A stretch of 64,000 nucleotides of DNA from Streptomyces sp. NBC_01210 (lineage in GTDB: Bacteria > Actinomycetota > Actinomycetes > Streptomycetales > Streptomycetaceae), in the NCBI RefSeq assembly GCF_036010325.1, contig NZ_CP108549.1, positions 8,680,001 to 8,744,000 of the forward strand, in the 5' to 3' direction. The translations under genes and the position numbers were made by a program. The notes beneath the pieces were generated by a model. It did no database searches. It was not told the DNA's origin and worked only from the letters and a program-made list of their open reading frames with translations. Below, in pieces: positions 33,817-42,082 of the stretch. Position 1 is the stretch's first letter. Each line of letters opens with the position of its first letter.

Positions 33817-34624
33817 GGACCGGATGCGACACCGCTGATCATCACGCACGGCTGGCCGGGTTCGATCGTGGAATTCGCCGAGATCGCCTGGCCGTTGACC
33901 GATCCCCGCGCCCACGGCGGTGATCCGTCCGATGCCTTCCATCTGGTGTTGCCGAGTATCCCCGGGCTACCGGCGGTATGGCGCCCAGGGCGGAGACTGG
34001 GGATCGGCGATCTCCCGCGAGCTCGGCCGCACCCACTCCGACCAGATCATCGGCGTCCACCTGAACCTGCTTCCGGGCGCGGCGGCGTCCTCCGAGCGCG
34101 ACGAGGCGGAACTGGCCCCGCTGAGCCCGGCTGAGCGGGAGCGCACGCCGGCCTCCTGGGAACGCCAGCAGGCTTGGGACCGGGACGCCGGAGGCTACGC
34201 CGAGATTCAGTCCACAAAGCCGCAGACGCTTTCCTACGCGCTGACCGACTCCCCGGTCGGCCAGCTGGCCTGGATCGCGGAGAAGTTCACGGAGTGGACT
34301 GACCCGGACAGCACCGTCGACCGCGCCCAGCTGCTCACCAACGTGATGCTGTACTGGCTGACCGGAACTGCCGGCTCCGCAGCCCGCGTTTACTACGAGC
34401 GGGCACACGCCGATTACCGGGGCGCGATGTACCCGCCGTCCACCGCGCCGACCGCGCTTGCCGTTCTGCCGCAAGAGAACTTCATTCCGCTTCGGCACAT
34501 CGCGGAGCGAACCAACAACATCGTGCGCTGGACGCCGTTCGATCGTGGCGGTCACTTCGCCGCGATGGAGGTACCGGACGACCTGGTCGCCGACATCCGC
34601 GCCTTTTTCCGCACTCTCCGGTAA
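33817..34624 (+). pseudogene. Epoxide hydrolase gene with internal deletion and frame change
   Basis: Codons from 33817 read [20 protein letters not shown] and [12 protein letters not shown] in one frame. At about 33966 this switches to a second frame starting [19 protein letters not shown] and continuing intact to the stop at 34624, including SYALTDSPVGQLAWIAEKF and the catalytic-His region FDRGGHFAAMEVPD. About 30-40 residues between LPSxPG and RYGAQGG are missing, together with the whole EHN N-terminal domain. The nucleophile Asp (GGDWG) and His remain, but the fold cannot be complete. Confidence 0.82.
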
Positions 34625-34819
34625 TCGGGACAGGTTCCAGCGACGGCATATGGGGCAGCGCCAGCGCGCACACCACGGTGTCGGGTCGGGCCCGCCTGGC
34701 TGGCGAACTGCTCCTCTCCACACGTGCGCACAGGTCATGCAGTATCAACGTCGGTGAGACGGCGTCAGCGCTGTCGGCTATGGTGCCGGGCACAAGTACC
34801 GGGGAGGGTGGGAGCAGCG

Positions 34820-35254
34820 ATGGCGTCCGAGGGTCCGATCGACCTGATCAGTCTGGAGGGCGAGGGCACCAGCGTGATCGTACGGATCACCGGGAAGAAG
34901 TCCGCCCAGGACCCGCCCCGCACCCTCGCGCTGGTCGGAGAAATCATCGTCGACACCGCTTTCGTACGCGGAAGCATCGCGACGTGGATCTTCCCGGAGG
35001 ACCTGACGGAGTGGCAGGGAGTCCTGGACGCGCTCGATGGCGGGGCCGACGTCGCGTGGCTTGAGGGCAAGCGCACGACCGAGATGCTCATCGAGCGCGA
35101 TCCTGACGGTGAGCGGGCCCACGTCACCATCGCGGACCGCTCGATGTCGCTCACTACCGTGACGGTCACTGTCGTTCTTACCGACGCCTGGTTCGACGAC
35201 GCCTATCACCGCCTGGACCAGGTTCTGCAGACCTGGCCGTCGGAAGACGCCTGA
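34820..35254 (+). CDS. DUF5959-family protein
   Basis: A 144-residue protein starting at ATG 34820 after GGGAGCAG. IDLISLEGEGTSVIVRITG and ATWIFPEDLTEWQGVLDAL are the family landmarks as I know them in Streptomyces, where it is an uncharacterised small beta-rich protein. No signal peptide or membrane segment. Confidence 0.75.
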   Translation: MASEGPIDLISLEGEGTSVIVRITGKKSAQDPPRTLALVGEIIVDTAFVRGSIATWIFPEDLTEWQGVLDALDGGADVAWLEGKRTTEMLIERDPDGERAHVTIADRSMSLTTVTVTVVLTDAWFDDAYHRLDQVLQTWPSEDA

Positions 35255-35310
35255 ACCCGCATGCGCGCCCGTGAGTGGTATCGCCAGTCCAATCCAGCCC
35301 CGTTGGCTGC

Positions 35311-35335
35311 TACCACCCTGCTACCCTCGGTGGTA
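35311..35335 (+). promoter_or_regulatory. Palindromic operator/leaderless promoter of the RHH-Fic module
   Basis: TACCACC at 35311-35317 and GGTGGTA at 35329-35335 form a perfect 7-bp inverted repeat that ends on the first base of the antitoxin ATG. A -10-like TACCCT (35322-35327) lies between the arms, 7 nt from the start, implying a leaderless transcript blocked when a ribbon-helix-helix protein binds. This is the usual autoregulation of toxin-antitoxin operons. Confidence 0.65.
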
Positions 35336-35604
35336 TGAGCAGCGCGAAGAAGCAGACGCAGGTGCGACTCGAGCCCGGCGTGCTCGCCGCCGGAAAGGAC
35401 GCCGCAGCCGCCCGCGGCCTCGATTTCAACCGGTATATCGAGCGTCTCATCGCCGAGGACACCTCCGGTGCCCGGGCGGCAGGCATGGCCGCCGCCCAGC
35501 GCCTCATCGACACTCACGGTGCCTTTCTCGACGACCTGGAAGCCGGCATGGACGCGCAGTACGCCACCGCCACCGACACCAGTCCGCGGGGCGCCGCTGC
35601 GTGA
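35335..35604 (+). CDS. Ribbon-helix-helix antitoxin-like protein
   Basis: An 89-residue protein. The N-terminus KKQTQVRLEPGVLAAG gives the beta strand and DAAAARGLDFNRYIERLI the two helices of an RHH/CopG DNA-binding fold; the C-terminal half would wrap the toxin. It overlaps the downstream toxin-like gene by 4 nt (GTGA) and sits behind a palindromic operator. Confidence 0.8.
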   Translation: MSSAKKQTQVRLEPGVLAAGKDAAAARGLDFNRYIERLIAEDTSGARAAGMAAAQRLIDTHGAFLDDLEAGMDAQYATATDTSPRGAAA

Positions 35605-35978
35605 CCATGTCCCTGCACGTCGATCTGTCCTGGGTCCTGGAGGTGGCCGAGCGTGCCGGCCACCGCGATCCCGCCCCTGACGACCTCGGCGTGCCCATCG
35701 GTGCGGTCGCCCGTCATCGCGCCGAGCTCCTGGAGCAACCCGTCTACGGCGGCCCCTTCGCGCGCGCCGCTGCTCTGGTCCACACGCTGGGCCGCTGCCG
35801 GTGGCTGGAGCGCTCCAACCTCACGGTCGCCTGCGCCGTCGCCGTCATGTACCTCGAGGCCAGTGGCATCCCCGTCGCTCCCACCCGAGAGGAGCTCACC
35901 GCCCTGGCTCGCGACCTGCACGACCCGCGCTGTACCGCCGGCCGCGTCGCCGAGCATCTGCGCACCTGGCGACCCTGA
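35601..35978 (+). CDS. Fic/Doc-like toxin component
   Basis: A 125-residue protein starting at GTG 35601 (or ATG 35607). The stretch YGGPFARAAALVHTLGRCRWLERSNLTVACAVA corresponds to the Fic/Doc core, with the canonical HxFxDGNxR loop replaced by TLGRCRWLERSN. Streptomyces relatives are annotated as the toxin component of fic-family systems. Key phosphotransfer His and Asp residues are not obvious, so the activity may differ from AMPylation or EF-Tu phosphorylation. Confidence 0.65.
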   Translation: MTMSLHVDLSWVLEVAERAGHRDPAPDDLGVPIGAVARHRAELLEQPVYGGPFARAAALVHTLGRCRWLERSNLTVACAVAVMYLEASGIPVAPTREELTALARDLHDPRCTAGRVAEHLRTWRP

Positions 35979-36220
35979 GCGCCTGTGACAAGCCCGGGAA
36001 GGGCCCGTGGGTGACGCAGGTGATCCCCTTCTGTCGGCGGTGACCGCCACCCCCGGAAGGCCCGAAATGTATCTGCGGGCCACGTGGCGCCGAGGTTTTC
36101 GAGCGCCCCCGGCCGCTTCACGGCGGACCGCTGGGTAGCGGTACCGGCATGGCGCGCCGCCGGGGCTGCGGTCGACGCGAGCCCGAGGTGATCCACGCGT
36201 ACCGAGTCACGGGAAGTCGT

Positions 36221-36257
36221 TGCATAGATATGCACCTTATGTCATAGTTTTGCTATG
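36221..36257 (+). promoter_or_regulatory. AT-rich double palindrome upstream of the zinc-ribbon microprotein
   Basis: TGCATA-GA-TATGCA (36221-36234) is a perfect palindrome, followed by CATAG-TTTTG-CTATG (36243-36257). The 45-bp stretch is strikingly AT-rich for this genome. It lies 30 bp before the small gene and likely binds a repressor. Confidence 0.6.
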
Positions 36258-36287
36258 TATAGCCCTCTACCCGAGGAGCACGACCTG

Positions 36288-36434
36288 ATGACCACTGGAG
36301 CCCACCCCAACGCTCCTGCCCTCCGGGCGAACATCGCCCTGGCTCGCGACTGCGCCGAGTGCCGCGGCTGGGGGAGCGTGGTGAACGATGGCCGCTACGA
36401 GCTCTGCCCCGCCTGCCAGACTCTGGGTGCCTGA
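36288..36434 (+). CDS. 48-residue zinc-ribbon microprotein
   Basis: ATG 36288 follows GAGGAG at 36273-36278. The product ends DCAECRGWGSVVNDG and YELCPACQTLGA: two CxxC pairs 14 residues apart, enough for one zinc ribbon. An in-frame ATG at 36255 would add 11 residues but overlaps the palindrome. Good ribosome site, clean cysteine spacing and the AT-rich regulatory block upstream support a real gene. Function unknown; the next gene (36644) is on the same strand after a 209-bp gap. Confidence 0.65.
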   Translation: MTTGAHPNAPALRANIALARDCAECRGWGSVVNDGRYELCPACQTLGA

Positions 36435-36643
36435 CCGGCGATCCGGATGCCTGACCGACGAGCTGTCCTTCCCGGTCCGCCGATACGTGCCGGCGGACGC
36501 CGCAACCACGGCCCCCAAGCCGTACACGACCTCCTCGGCCCCGACGCCACCCGGCGCCCGGCTGGTTCCTGTCCACCGGACAGGCGGGGTCGTGAGCGGG
36601 GGCCGATCATGGGAGGAGGGGCGACGCCGACGGGAGGCGAAGT

Positions 36644-37912
36644 GTGGCCGGCTGGCACGTGAGGGACTTCGCTCCGGACGATCTGGAAGCGGTCGTCCGA
36701 CTGGACGCCGAGGCGACCAGCCCCGAGCTGCCGCCGGTGTTCCGGCTCTCCGATGTCGTCGCTGCGCTCCAGGCACTTCATCCGACCGTCGTCGCCGTCG
36801 CCGACGGTCACCTCGTCGGAGTTGCCGTGAGTCGGCTGGAGGGTGACCGGGCCTGGGTCCTGCGGCTCAGTCTGCACCCCGCATGGCGGAATCTCGGACT
36901 GGGCTCCGCGCTGCTGTCCGCCTTGGAACACCGGCTGCAGGGCATGGGCTGCAGAACCCTCGGTGCGGTTCTTCCCGACCATGAGGCATCCGCCACCGCA
37001 CTGCGCAATTCCGGCTTCAGGCCTCGTGAGGGTCTGATCTACTTCGAGAAGTCCCAAGGGGTGACGGCCCAGGACGTGGTGGTGCTGTCCTCTCTCGGAG
37101 CAGCCATGCCGGATACCGGGGCCTGGAACAAGCTGGCCGGAATGGCCGCGGAGAAGCGGCTCATCGAGCGTCGTCTGGTCCTGCCGCTGGCACATCCGGA
37201 ACTCGCGTCCCAGCACGGCGTCGAACCGCCCCGGGCCGTGGTGCTGTTCGGCCCGCCCGGCACCGGAAAGAGCACCTTCGCCCGTGCGGTGGCCGGTCGT
37301 CTCGGGTGGCCCTTCGTCGAGCTCTTCCCGTCCCGGCTCGCGCTGGAGGAAGGTCTCGCCACGAGCCTGAGCCGCCGGTTCGACGAGCTGGCCCAGCTCG
37401 ACCACGTCCTGGTCTTCATCGACGAGGTCGAGGAGGTGGCCGGCACACGAAGCAACGCCGACCCGGCAACCGTCGGCGTGGTCAACGAACTGCTCAAGTC
37501 CATCGTGCGGTTCCGGGACCGCGACAACAGACTGCTGATCTGCGCCACCAACAACGTAGCCGCCCTGGACCAGGCGTTCCTCCGGCACGGCCGCTTCGAC
37601 TACGTACTCCCGGTCGGTCCACCCGACCAGGAGGCCAGGTGCGCCCTGTGGACCAGCTACCTCGCCAGGGCCGGAGCCGAGGCCGACATTCCGGTCCTTG
37701 CCGAGGCCAGTGAGGGGTTCACCCCCGCGGACATTGCGCAGGCCGCCCGTACGGTCGCCCAGACCCTGTTCGAACGTACGCTGGACACCGGGGACCGGGC
37801 CCATCCCAGCACCGATGACTATCTGAGGACCATCGGCAGTACGCGACCGACTGTCAGCGCAGACATGGCGCGGGAGTTCGCCGACCAGACCAACCGCTAC
37901 GGACGCACCTGA
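36644..37912 (+). CDS. GNAT acetyltransferase fused to an AAA ATPase
   Basis: A 422-residue two-domain protein from GTG 36644 after GGGAGG. Residues 1-135 are a GNAT domain (RLSLHPAWRNLGLGSALLSA; ALRNSGFRPREG). Residues 165-400 are a FtsH-like AAA module: Walker A GPPGTGKST (203-211), Walker B VLVFIDEVEE (256-265), sensor ICATNN and arginine-finger-type HGRFDYVLPVGPPD. No protease domain or membrane helix is present. The ATPase may remodel or deliver the acetylation substrate. The fusion is unusual and its target is unknown. Confidence 0.85.
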   Translation: MAGWHVRDFAPDDLEAVVRLDAEATSPELPPVFRLSDVVAALQALHPTVVAVADGHLVGVAVSRLEGDRAWVLRLSLHPAWRNLGLGSALLSALEHRLQGMGCRTLGAVLPDHEASATALRNSGFRPREGLIYFEKSQGVTAQDVVVLSSLGAAMPDTGAWNKLAGMAAEKRLIERRLVLPLAHPELASQHGVEPPRAVVLFGPPGTGKSTFARAVAGRLGWPFVELFPSRLALEEGLATSLSRRFDELAQLDHVLVFIDEVEEVAGTRSNADPATVGVVNELLKSIVRFRDRDNRLLICATNNVAALDQAFLRHGRFDYVLPVGPPDQEARCALWTSYLARAGAEADIPVLAEASEGFTPADIAQAARTVAQTLFERTLDTGDRAHPSTDDYLRTIGSTRPTVSADMAREFADQTNRYGRT

Positions 37913-38064
37913 CCTGTATCGCTCACGGCCGGTGCGGACGAGTAATTGTGCAGCCCTGCGGATCAGCCGTGAGTGCGTCAGACGGAGCTGATTTCCGATG
38001 GCGGAGACCGGCTGGGACGGGACCTTGACCCTGCCGACGTTGACGGCAAAAGATCACCGGAGGG

Positions 38065-38235
38065 TCAGTTGTGGCCGAACTTCCGCTGCTGCTTATGGGA
38101 GACCGGCTCCGAGATCGGGCGCACCGTCTCATGCGCGGCCGATGGCTTCGCTTGCTCCTTCGCCTCCACGGTGGCGCTGCGCTCATGGCCGCCGGTGCGG
38201 GCGCCGCGGTTCTGCCGGCTCTGTTTCTTGCCCAC
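38065..38235 (-). CDS. 56-residue conserved basic protein ending in FGHN
   Basis: The minus strand has AGGAGG, six bases, then GTG 38235. The product starts VGKKQSRQNRGARTGG and ends SHKQQRKFGHN. Small Streptomyces proteins with a KQQKRFGHN-like end are known to me as conserved hypotheticals. Very hydrophilic, with no cysteines; probably unstructured. A longer frame upstream is Arg/Ser noise, which the ribosome site excludes. Confidence 0.6.
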   Translation of the reverse strand: MGKKQSRQNRGARTGGHERSATVEAKEQAKPSAAHETVRPISEPVSHKQQRKFGHN

Positions 38236-38639
38236 GACGTGCCTCCTGTAGCGGATGTCGGACGATGGGCTGCTACAAGACTTGCATGCGAATACGAAGA
38301 GCGCATTTCGGGTATGCGTCGCAGCCGACCGCTGCCGGCGCCCCCGTTGTCGAGATCTTCGGCGGCTCCGAAAGGTAAAGTCCGGCACCAGTCCGACCAG
38401 CGCGCGTAATTCAGTTCACCAGAAGATGGGCGGCGGGCTAAGTATCTGCTTCTGAAGGGCAACGCCGCAGGTCAGTTGCCGCTTGAGGTACCCGGGACAG
38501 AAGTCGCCGTTAGGTGAATGCGTTGCGTTGACGGCAAGCCGAAACGGCGATCAACCCTGATATGGGATTCATTGCCGTTGGGCATCGAAATGTCAGCGGA
38601 TTTGGAAATCGGGTGTCGATGGGTTGGTCATGAGCCGTT
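38236..38639. other. Spacer without a recognised gene
   Basis: The region from 38410 to 38630 is AT-richer than average. One plus-strand frame reads GRRAKYLLLKGNAAGQLPLE and stops at about 38519, which could be a gene fragment, but no family was recognised. No terminal repeats of an insertion sequence were seen. Confidence 0.35.
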
Positions 38640-39425
38640 TCAGTAGGCGGCCTCAGCCGGCTCTCCAACCGGCCGCTCGGGCAGCACTTGCTCGCTGCAT
38701 TCCGACGTCAGCCACTGTCGCCAGACGTGACGCGTATGGGGAACTTCGGGGCGATCGAGAAGCCAGAGAATGTAGCCGGCGTGGCGTCGCGCCCATGGAT
38801 TTTCCGTGCGGGCGGCCGTGTTGAGCCTGCCGCGCAGGTCATCGCTGTCCACGGCCCGGGCAACGCGTACATACTCATGGTCCTTGCAGCGGTAGGGACG
38901 CTGTACGACGATCTCGATCAGGCCGGCGAGCTTGGCTCGGGTGGACTTGTCGTGGTGAGTGACAGCCAGGTCTCGGATCAGGCGCTCCTTCGTGCCCCAT
39001 GCCTTGGCATGCTGTGTCCACTCACGCGGATATCTCGCCTCCCACTCCAGGTAGAGAAGTGCGTAAGGGAGGCCGGGCCACGCGGCGATGTCTGTGCCGG
39101 GCGGGCGGTTCCACAAAGCCCCGGGCAGCGAATGCCTCAGGGCCTCGTAGTAGTTTCCGGCGGCTCTTTTCCTGCCCAGGGGCAGCCTTCGTCGCCACGC
39201 CTCGTTCATCCGGTCGTGAGCGTCGGAGGTCTTCCTGTGACTGTTGGACAACTGGGTCAGCGCCGCCGCCCGCTCTCCCGGATCGTCCGCTACGAGACCG
39301 TATGCCCAACCAAGCCGCTCATCCCACCGTCCGGCTTCGTTGTCGAGACTCGCTCCCGATCCCGCACTCGCTTTCTCTGCCACGGTGGAGATCATCCCTG
39401 ACTCAGGCCAAGGACCCAACTTCAT
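38640..39425 (-). CDS. Hypothetical helical protein
   Basis: A 261-residue protein from ATG 39425 (GAGGGCGG upstream; ATG 39395 possible). It is charged and helical, with repeated Trp/Arg motifs (ERLGWAYGLVADDPGERAAA, LPYALLYLEWEARYPREW, HAGYILWLLDRPEV). No membrane segment, signal peptide or catalytic motif. Not recognised. Codon use is typical of the genome. Confidence 0.55.
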   Translation of the reverse strand: MKLGPWPESGMISTVAEKASAGSGASLDNEAGRWDERLGWAYGLVADDPGERAAALTQLSNSHRKTSDAHDRMNEAWRRRLPLGRKRAAGNYYEALRHSLPGALWNRPPGTDIAAWPGLPYALLYLEWEARYPREWTQHAKAWGTKERLIRDLAVTHHDKSTRAKLAGLIEIVVQRPYRCKDHEYVRVARAVDSDDLRGRLNTAARTENPWARRHAGYILWLLDRPEVPHTRHVWRQWLTSECSEQVLPERPVGEPAEAAY

Positions 39426-39531
39426 TTCGGCCGCCCTCACCCCGCACACGCGGGGACGTCCCCCCACCAGGCGCTTCCCTCCCGCGCCGCTTCCCTGGCG
39501 GGGGAACGAAGCGGCTGGTGGGGGCGAGGGC

Positions 39532-39953
39532 TCAGACGGCGATGCTGTGACCTCCGCCTGTCCAGACGGCGCGGACGCCGGTGAGCCCGGTGACGGTGAC
39601 CGGGGCCCTGCGGTCGGTGACGGTTCCGTCGCCGAGCTGGCCGAGCTCGTCGTTTCCCCAGGCGCGAACCCGGGTGACCCGGGGACGGTGACGGATGTGA
39701 GGCGTCGGTGGTGGTGCCGTCACCGACCGGGCCGTACTGGTTCCATCCCCCAGGCCTTGATGGTCCGCTGCGAGGCTGCGACATGGCCCGACTGCGGGTC
39801 GGCGACAGCCTGCGGGTGGGCGCCAGCCATGCCGTCGGGCCCAGCAGCAGGGCGGGCAGCAGGACCCGCCGTCCCGGCGGGCGCGGGGCCGGTATGCGCG
39901 GGACCGGCGGACTTGCCGCAGACACGCAGCCGTGGGGGCAGCAGCTTCCTCAT
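39532..39953 (-). pseudogene. Truncated, frameshifted RCC1-repeat protein
   Basis: From the 3' end the minus strand gives VRAWGNDELGQLGDGTVTD and GVRAVWTGGGHSIAV, one and a half RCC1 blades. A second blade piece (GWNQYGPVGDGTTTDASH) is in another frame at about 39740-39680. A leader MRKLLPPRLRVC starting at 39953 and a hydrophobic run (RRVLLPALLLGPTAWLA) are in further frames. Secreted RCC1 proteins normally have seven blades and a signal peptide, so this is a heavily reduced remnant. Confidence 0.7.
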
Positions 39954-40193
39954 GTGCGTTCCTCGCCAGGTAGGGCCCCGCCGCGCCGCCTCCCACGACA
40001 CCTGGGTGAACCGATCACCTGCCATGAGTGACGGCCTCGTGCCCTCGGTCCCTGGACACGCCGGACGCCCCGCACAATGCGCCCAACGGGTCGCCGGCCC
40101 GGCGTCACCCACCGGGCCGCACGACCCGGCGGCTGCTTGGCCGACAGGACGATCAGCGGCGTAACTCCTTCGTATTTCAAGTACGCCGGCCTG

Positions 40194-41060
40194 TCAGGAA
40201 GCAGGAGTGGCTGCAGTCGCGCTCGACTCGCCCCGCGTCCCAGTCACCCGCCGAGTGTCGGCAGTCGATGACCGCTTCGTTCTGCGCAGGGTCAGTGCCG
40301 CCAGGGCCTCCGGAGCACCGGCCTGACCCCGGACTCCTGGGAAGGCGTTGATGTCCACAATCAGCGGGGCGCCATCGCCCGTGTCGATGACGTCCACGCC
40401 GTAGACGTCGAGTTCGAAAACCTCGCCGACCCGGCGCGCGAAGGCGGGCCAGCCGGGCGGCAGATCACCGAGGGCGAGCGGGCGTGCGGAGACCCGCCCT
40501 GCGGATGAGAGTTCGGAACGGCGCAGGGCGGCGAAGAGCTGGTCTCCGACCACCCACAGTTTGTGGTCCCAGCCGCTGTTCGGTGCGAACTCCTGGACCA
40601 CGACCGGCTCCTGTGGGTATGCGGCGGCGAGCTCCCGCAGTTGTCCGTCGTTGTCGATGCGGGCCACCAGGTCGTGTTTTCGGCTGTGGCGGCTCTTGAC
40701 CACGACCGGGCCGGGGAGCCGTGGGCCGGACGCCAGTTGAGCGAGCGCGGTGAAGGTGCGGGTAGCGGCGAACGGAAAGCCGGCCCGCCGGGCCTGTTCC
40801 GCCATCGTCGTACGGTCCTGGCACAGTGCGGTCGCCGCAGCCGAGTTCACCACGGGGGCGCCCCGCTGCTCCAGGTCGCGGGCGAGGGCCAGGGCACGTG
40901 GCGTACGCGACTTCAGCAGGTAGACGTCGGCGAGCGGCTCGAGGACGTCGACCACCGTTTTCGGGTCCAGCGTCTCCACTCGATGCTCGGGGGTGAGCAG
41001 GGCGGCGGTGGCGGCCAGCAGCGGATGGTCGGGCTCGGGCGTGATCAGACCAATCCTCAT
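40194..41060 (-). CDS. ATP-grasp ligase (RimK-like), second of a coupled pair
   Basis: A 288-residue ATP-grasp enzyme. The ATP lysine region is PVVVKSRHSRKHDLVA; acidic metal residues lie in FELDVYGVDVIDTG and PLIVDINAFPGVRG. The N-terminal domain starts MRIGLITPEPDHPLL. The start overlaps the stop of the upstream ATP-grasp gene as ATGA. The last 30 residues are Arg/Thr/Ala-rich and likely flexible. Such enzymes form amide or thioester bonds via an acyl phosphate; the substrate is not predictable, and no precursor peptide gene was found next to it. Confidence 0.85.
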   Translation of the reverse strand: MRIGLITPEPDHPLLAATAALLTPEHRVETLDPKTVVDVLEPLADVYLLKSRTPRALALARDLEQRGAPVVNSAAATALCQDRTTMAEQARRAGFPFAATRTFTALAQLASGPRLPGPVVVKSRHSRKHDLVARIDNDGQLRELAAAYPQEPVVVQEFAPNSGWDHKLWVVGDQLFAALRRSELSSAGRVSARPLALGDLPPGWPAFARRVGEVFELDVYGVDVIDTGDGAPLIVDINAFPGVRGQAGAPEALAALTLRRTKRSSTADTRRVTGTRGESSATAATPAS

Positions 41061-42013
41061 GCGCTCTCACCCGCCGCCGCAGGAACCTGCACCGGAGTCG
41101 GGACCTGCGCAGGGTGCGGGCGCGGTGTCAACGACGACCCGGCGACCTCGCTGTGCTGTTCCGGCGGACGGGGGGAGGGCAGCGTGGCCGCGCCGGACGC
41201 TTGGCCTGTGCGAGCCAGCCCGAGCACGGCTCGTGCCACCCGGGCCGCCGCGTCCGGGACCTGACGGAAACTCGGGAAATCGTTCACATCGACGACCACA
41301 GGACCGTCGGGTCCCAGCAGCACGTCCACGCCGTACAGATCGAGGCCGTAGACCGCCCCGACCTGGGCGACTATCCCGGCCACCTCGGCCGACAGCGGGA
41401 CGCGGCGTTCTCGCACCGAGCGGTCCGGGTGGAGCGGGGAGCAGCGCTCGGTCGCGTACAGCTCGCCGCCGACGCAGTACACCTTGACGTCGATGCCCGG
41501 GTTGGTCACATACGGCTGGGCTATGAGCATGCCCTCCCTCGCCAGTTCGGGGACCATTGCGGCGAGTCGATCCGGTGACGACACCAGGTACACGGCCCGC
41601 CCCGAGCTTCCGTCGGCGGGCTTGACCACCAGCGGGTACTCAGACGCCGGGATTTCCGCCAGCAGCTCGGGCCGCGCCGCCGCGTAGGTCTGTGGCAGGG
41701 GAAGCCCGCGGCTGCGACCGATCGCCGCGGCCAGTGCCTTGTCCCGTACACCTCGTATCGACCGGGCGTCGTTGACTGTCGTCATCCCGGCCGCGGCGGC
41801 GGCTTCGAGCAAGGTGAGCCCTGGGCCGCCGGAGACGGTCTTGAGAACCCAGGCGTCATGGGTGCCCGCCTGCACCGTCTCGGTCATGCGCAGCAGGGAA
41901 CCGCCCGGCCGCAGCACGTCCACCCGGTGCCCCCAAGATGTCAGTTGACGGATCACCTCAATCGGCATGCCGTCGTGACGGTAGTGCTCCTCCACCAGGA
42001 AGCAGAGCCTCAT
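41057..42013 (-). CDS. ATP-grasp ligase (RimK/ITPK-like), first of a coupled pair
   Basis: A 318-residue ATP-grasp protein starting at ATG 42013 (GGGGAAGG upstream). Landmarks are MRLCFLVEEHYRHDGMP, PLVVKPADGSSGRAVYLV, DVKVYCVGGELYATER and the metal-binding VVVDVNDFPSFRQVPDA. The C-terminal 45 residues are Pro/Gln-rich and probably disordered. It and the downstream paralogue share only fold-level similarity, so they probably act on different substrates or in sequence. Confidence 0.87.
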   Translation of the reverse strand: MRLCFLVEEHYRHDGMPIEVIRQLTSWGHRVDVLRPGGSLLRMTETVQAGTHDAWVLKTVSGGPGLTLLEAAAAAGMTTVNDARSIRGVRDKALAAAIGRSRGLPLPQTYAAARPELLAEIPASEYPLVVKPADGSSGRAVYLVSSPDRLAAMVPELAREGMLIAQPYVTNPGIDVKVYCVGGELYATERCSPLHPDRSVRERRVPLSAEVAGIVAQVGAVYGLDLYGVDVLLGPDGPVVVDVNDFPSFRQVPDAAARVARAVLGLARTGQASGAATLPSPRPPEQHSEVAGSSLTPRPHPAQVPTPVQVPAAAGESA

Positions 42014-42065
42014 CGACCTTCCCCGTAACCCCCGGACGTCCGCCGATCCAGTCCCGGCGAGTTGT

Positions 42066-42082
42066 GATGTCACAGGATGTCA
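42066..42082 (-). promoter_or_regulatory. Direct repeat upstream of the ATP-grasp operon
   Basis: On the minus strand TGACATC-CTG-TGACATC: two identical 7-mers with a 10-bp period, 53-69 bp before the ATP-grasp start. A spacing of one helical turn suggests binding of a tandem regulator. Confidence 0.45.

Noticed and set aside
38410..38630. Possible insertion-sequence fragment
   Set aside because: AT-richer sequence and a short coding-like frame, but no transposase motif, terminal inverted repeats or target duplication.
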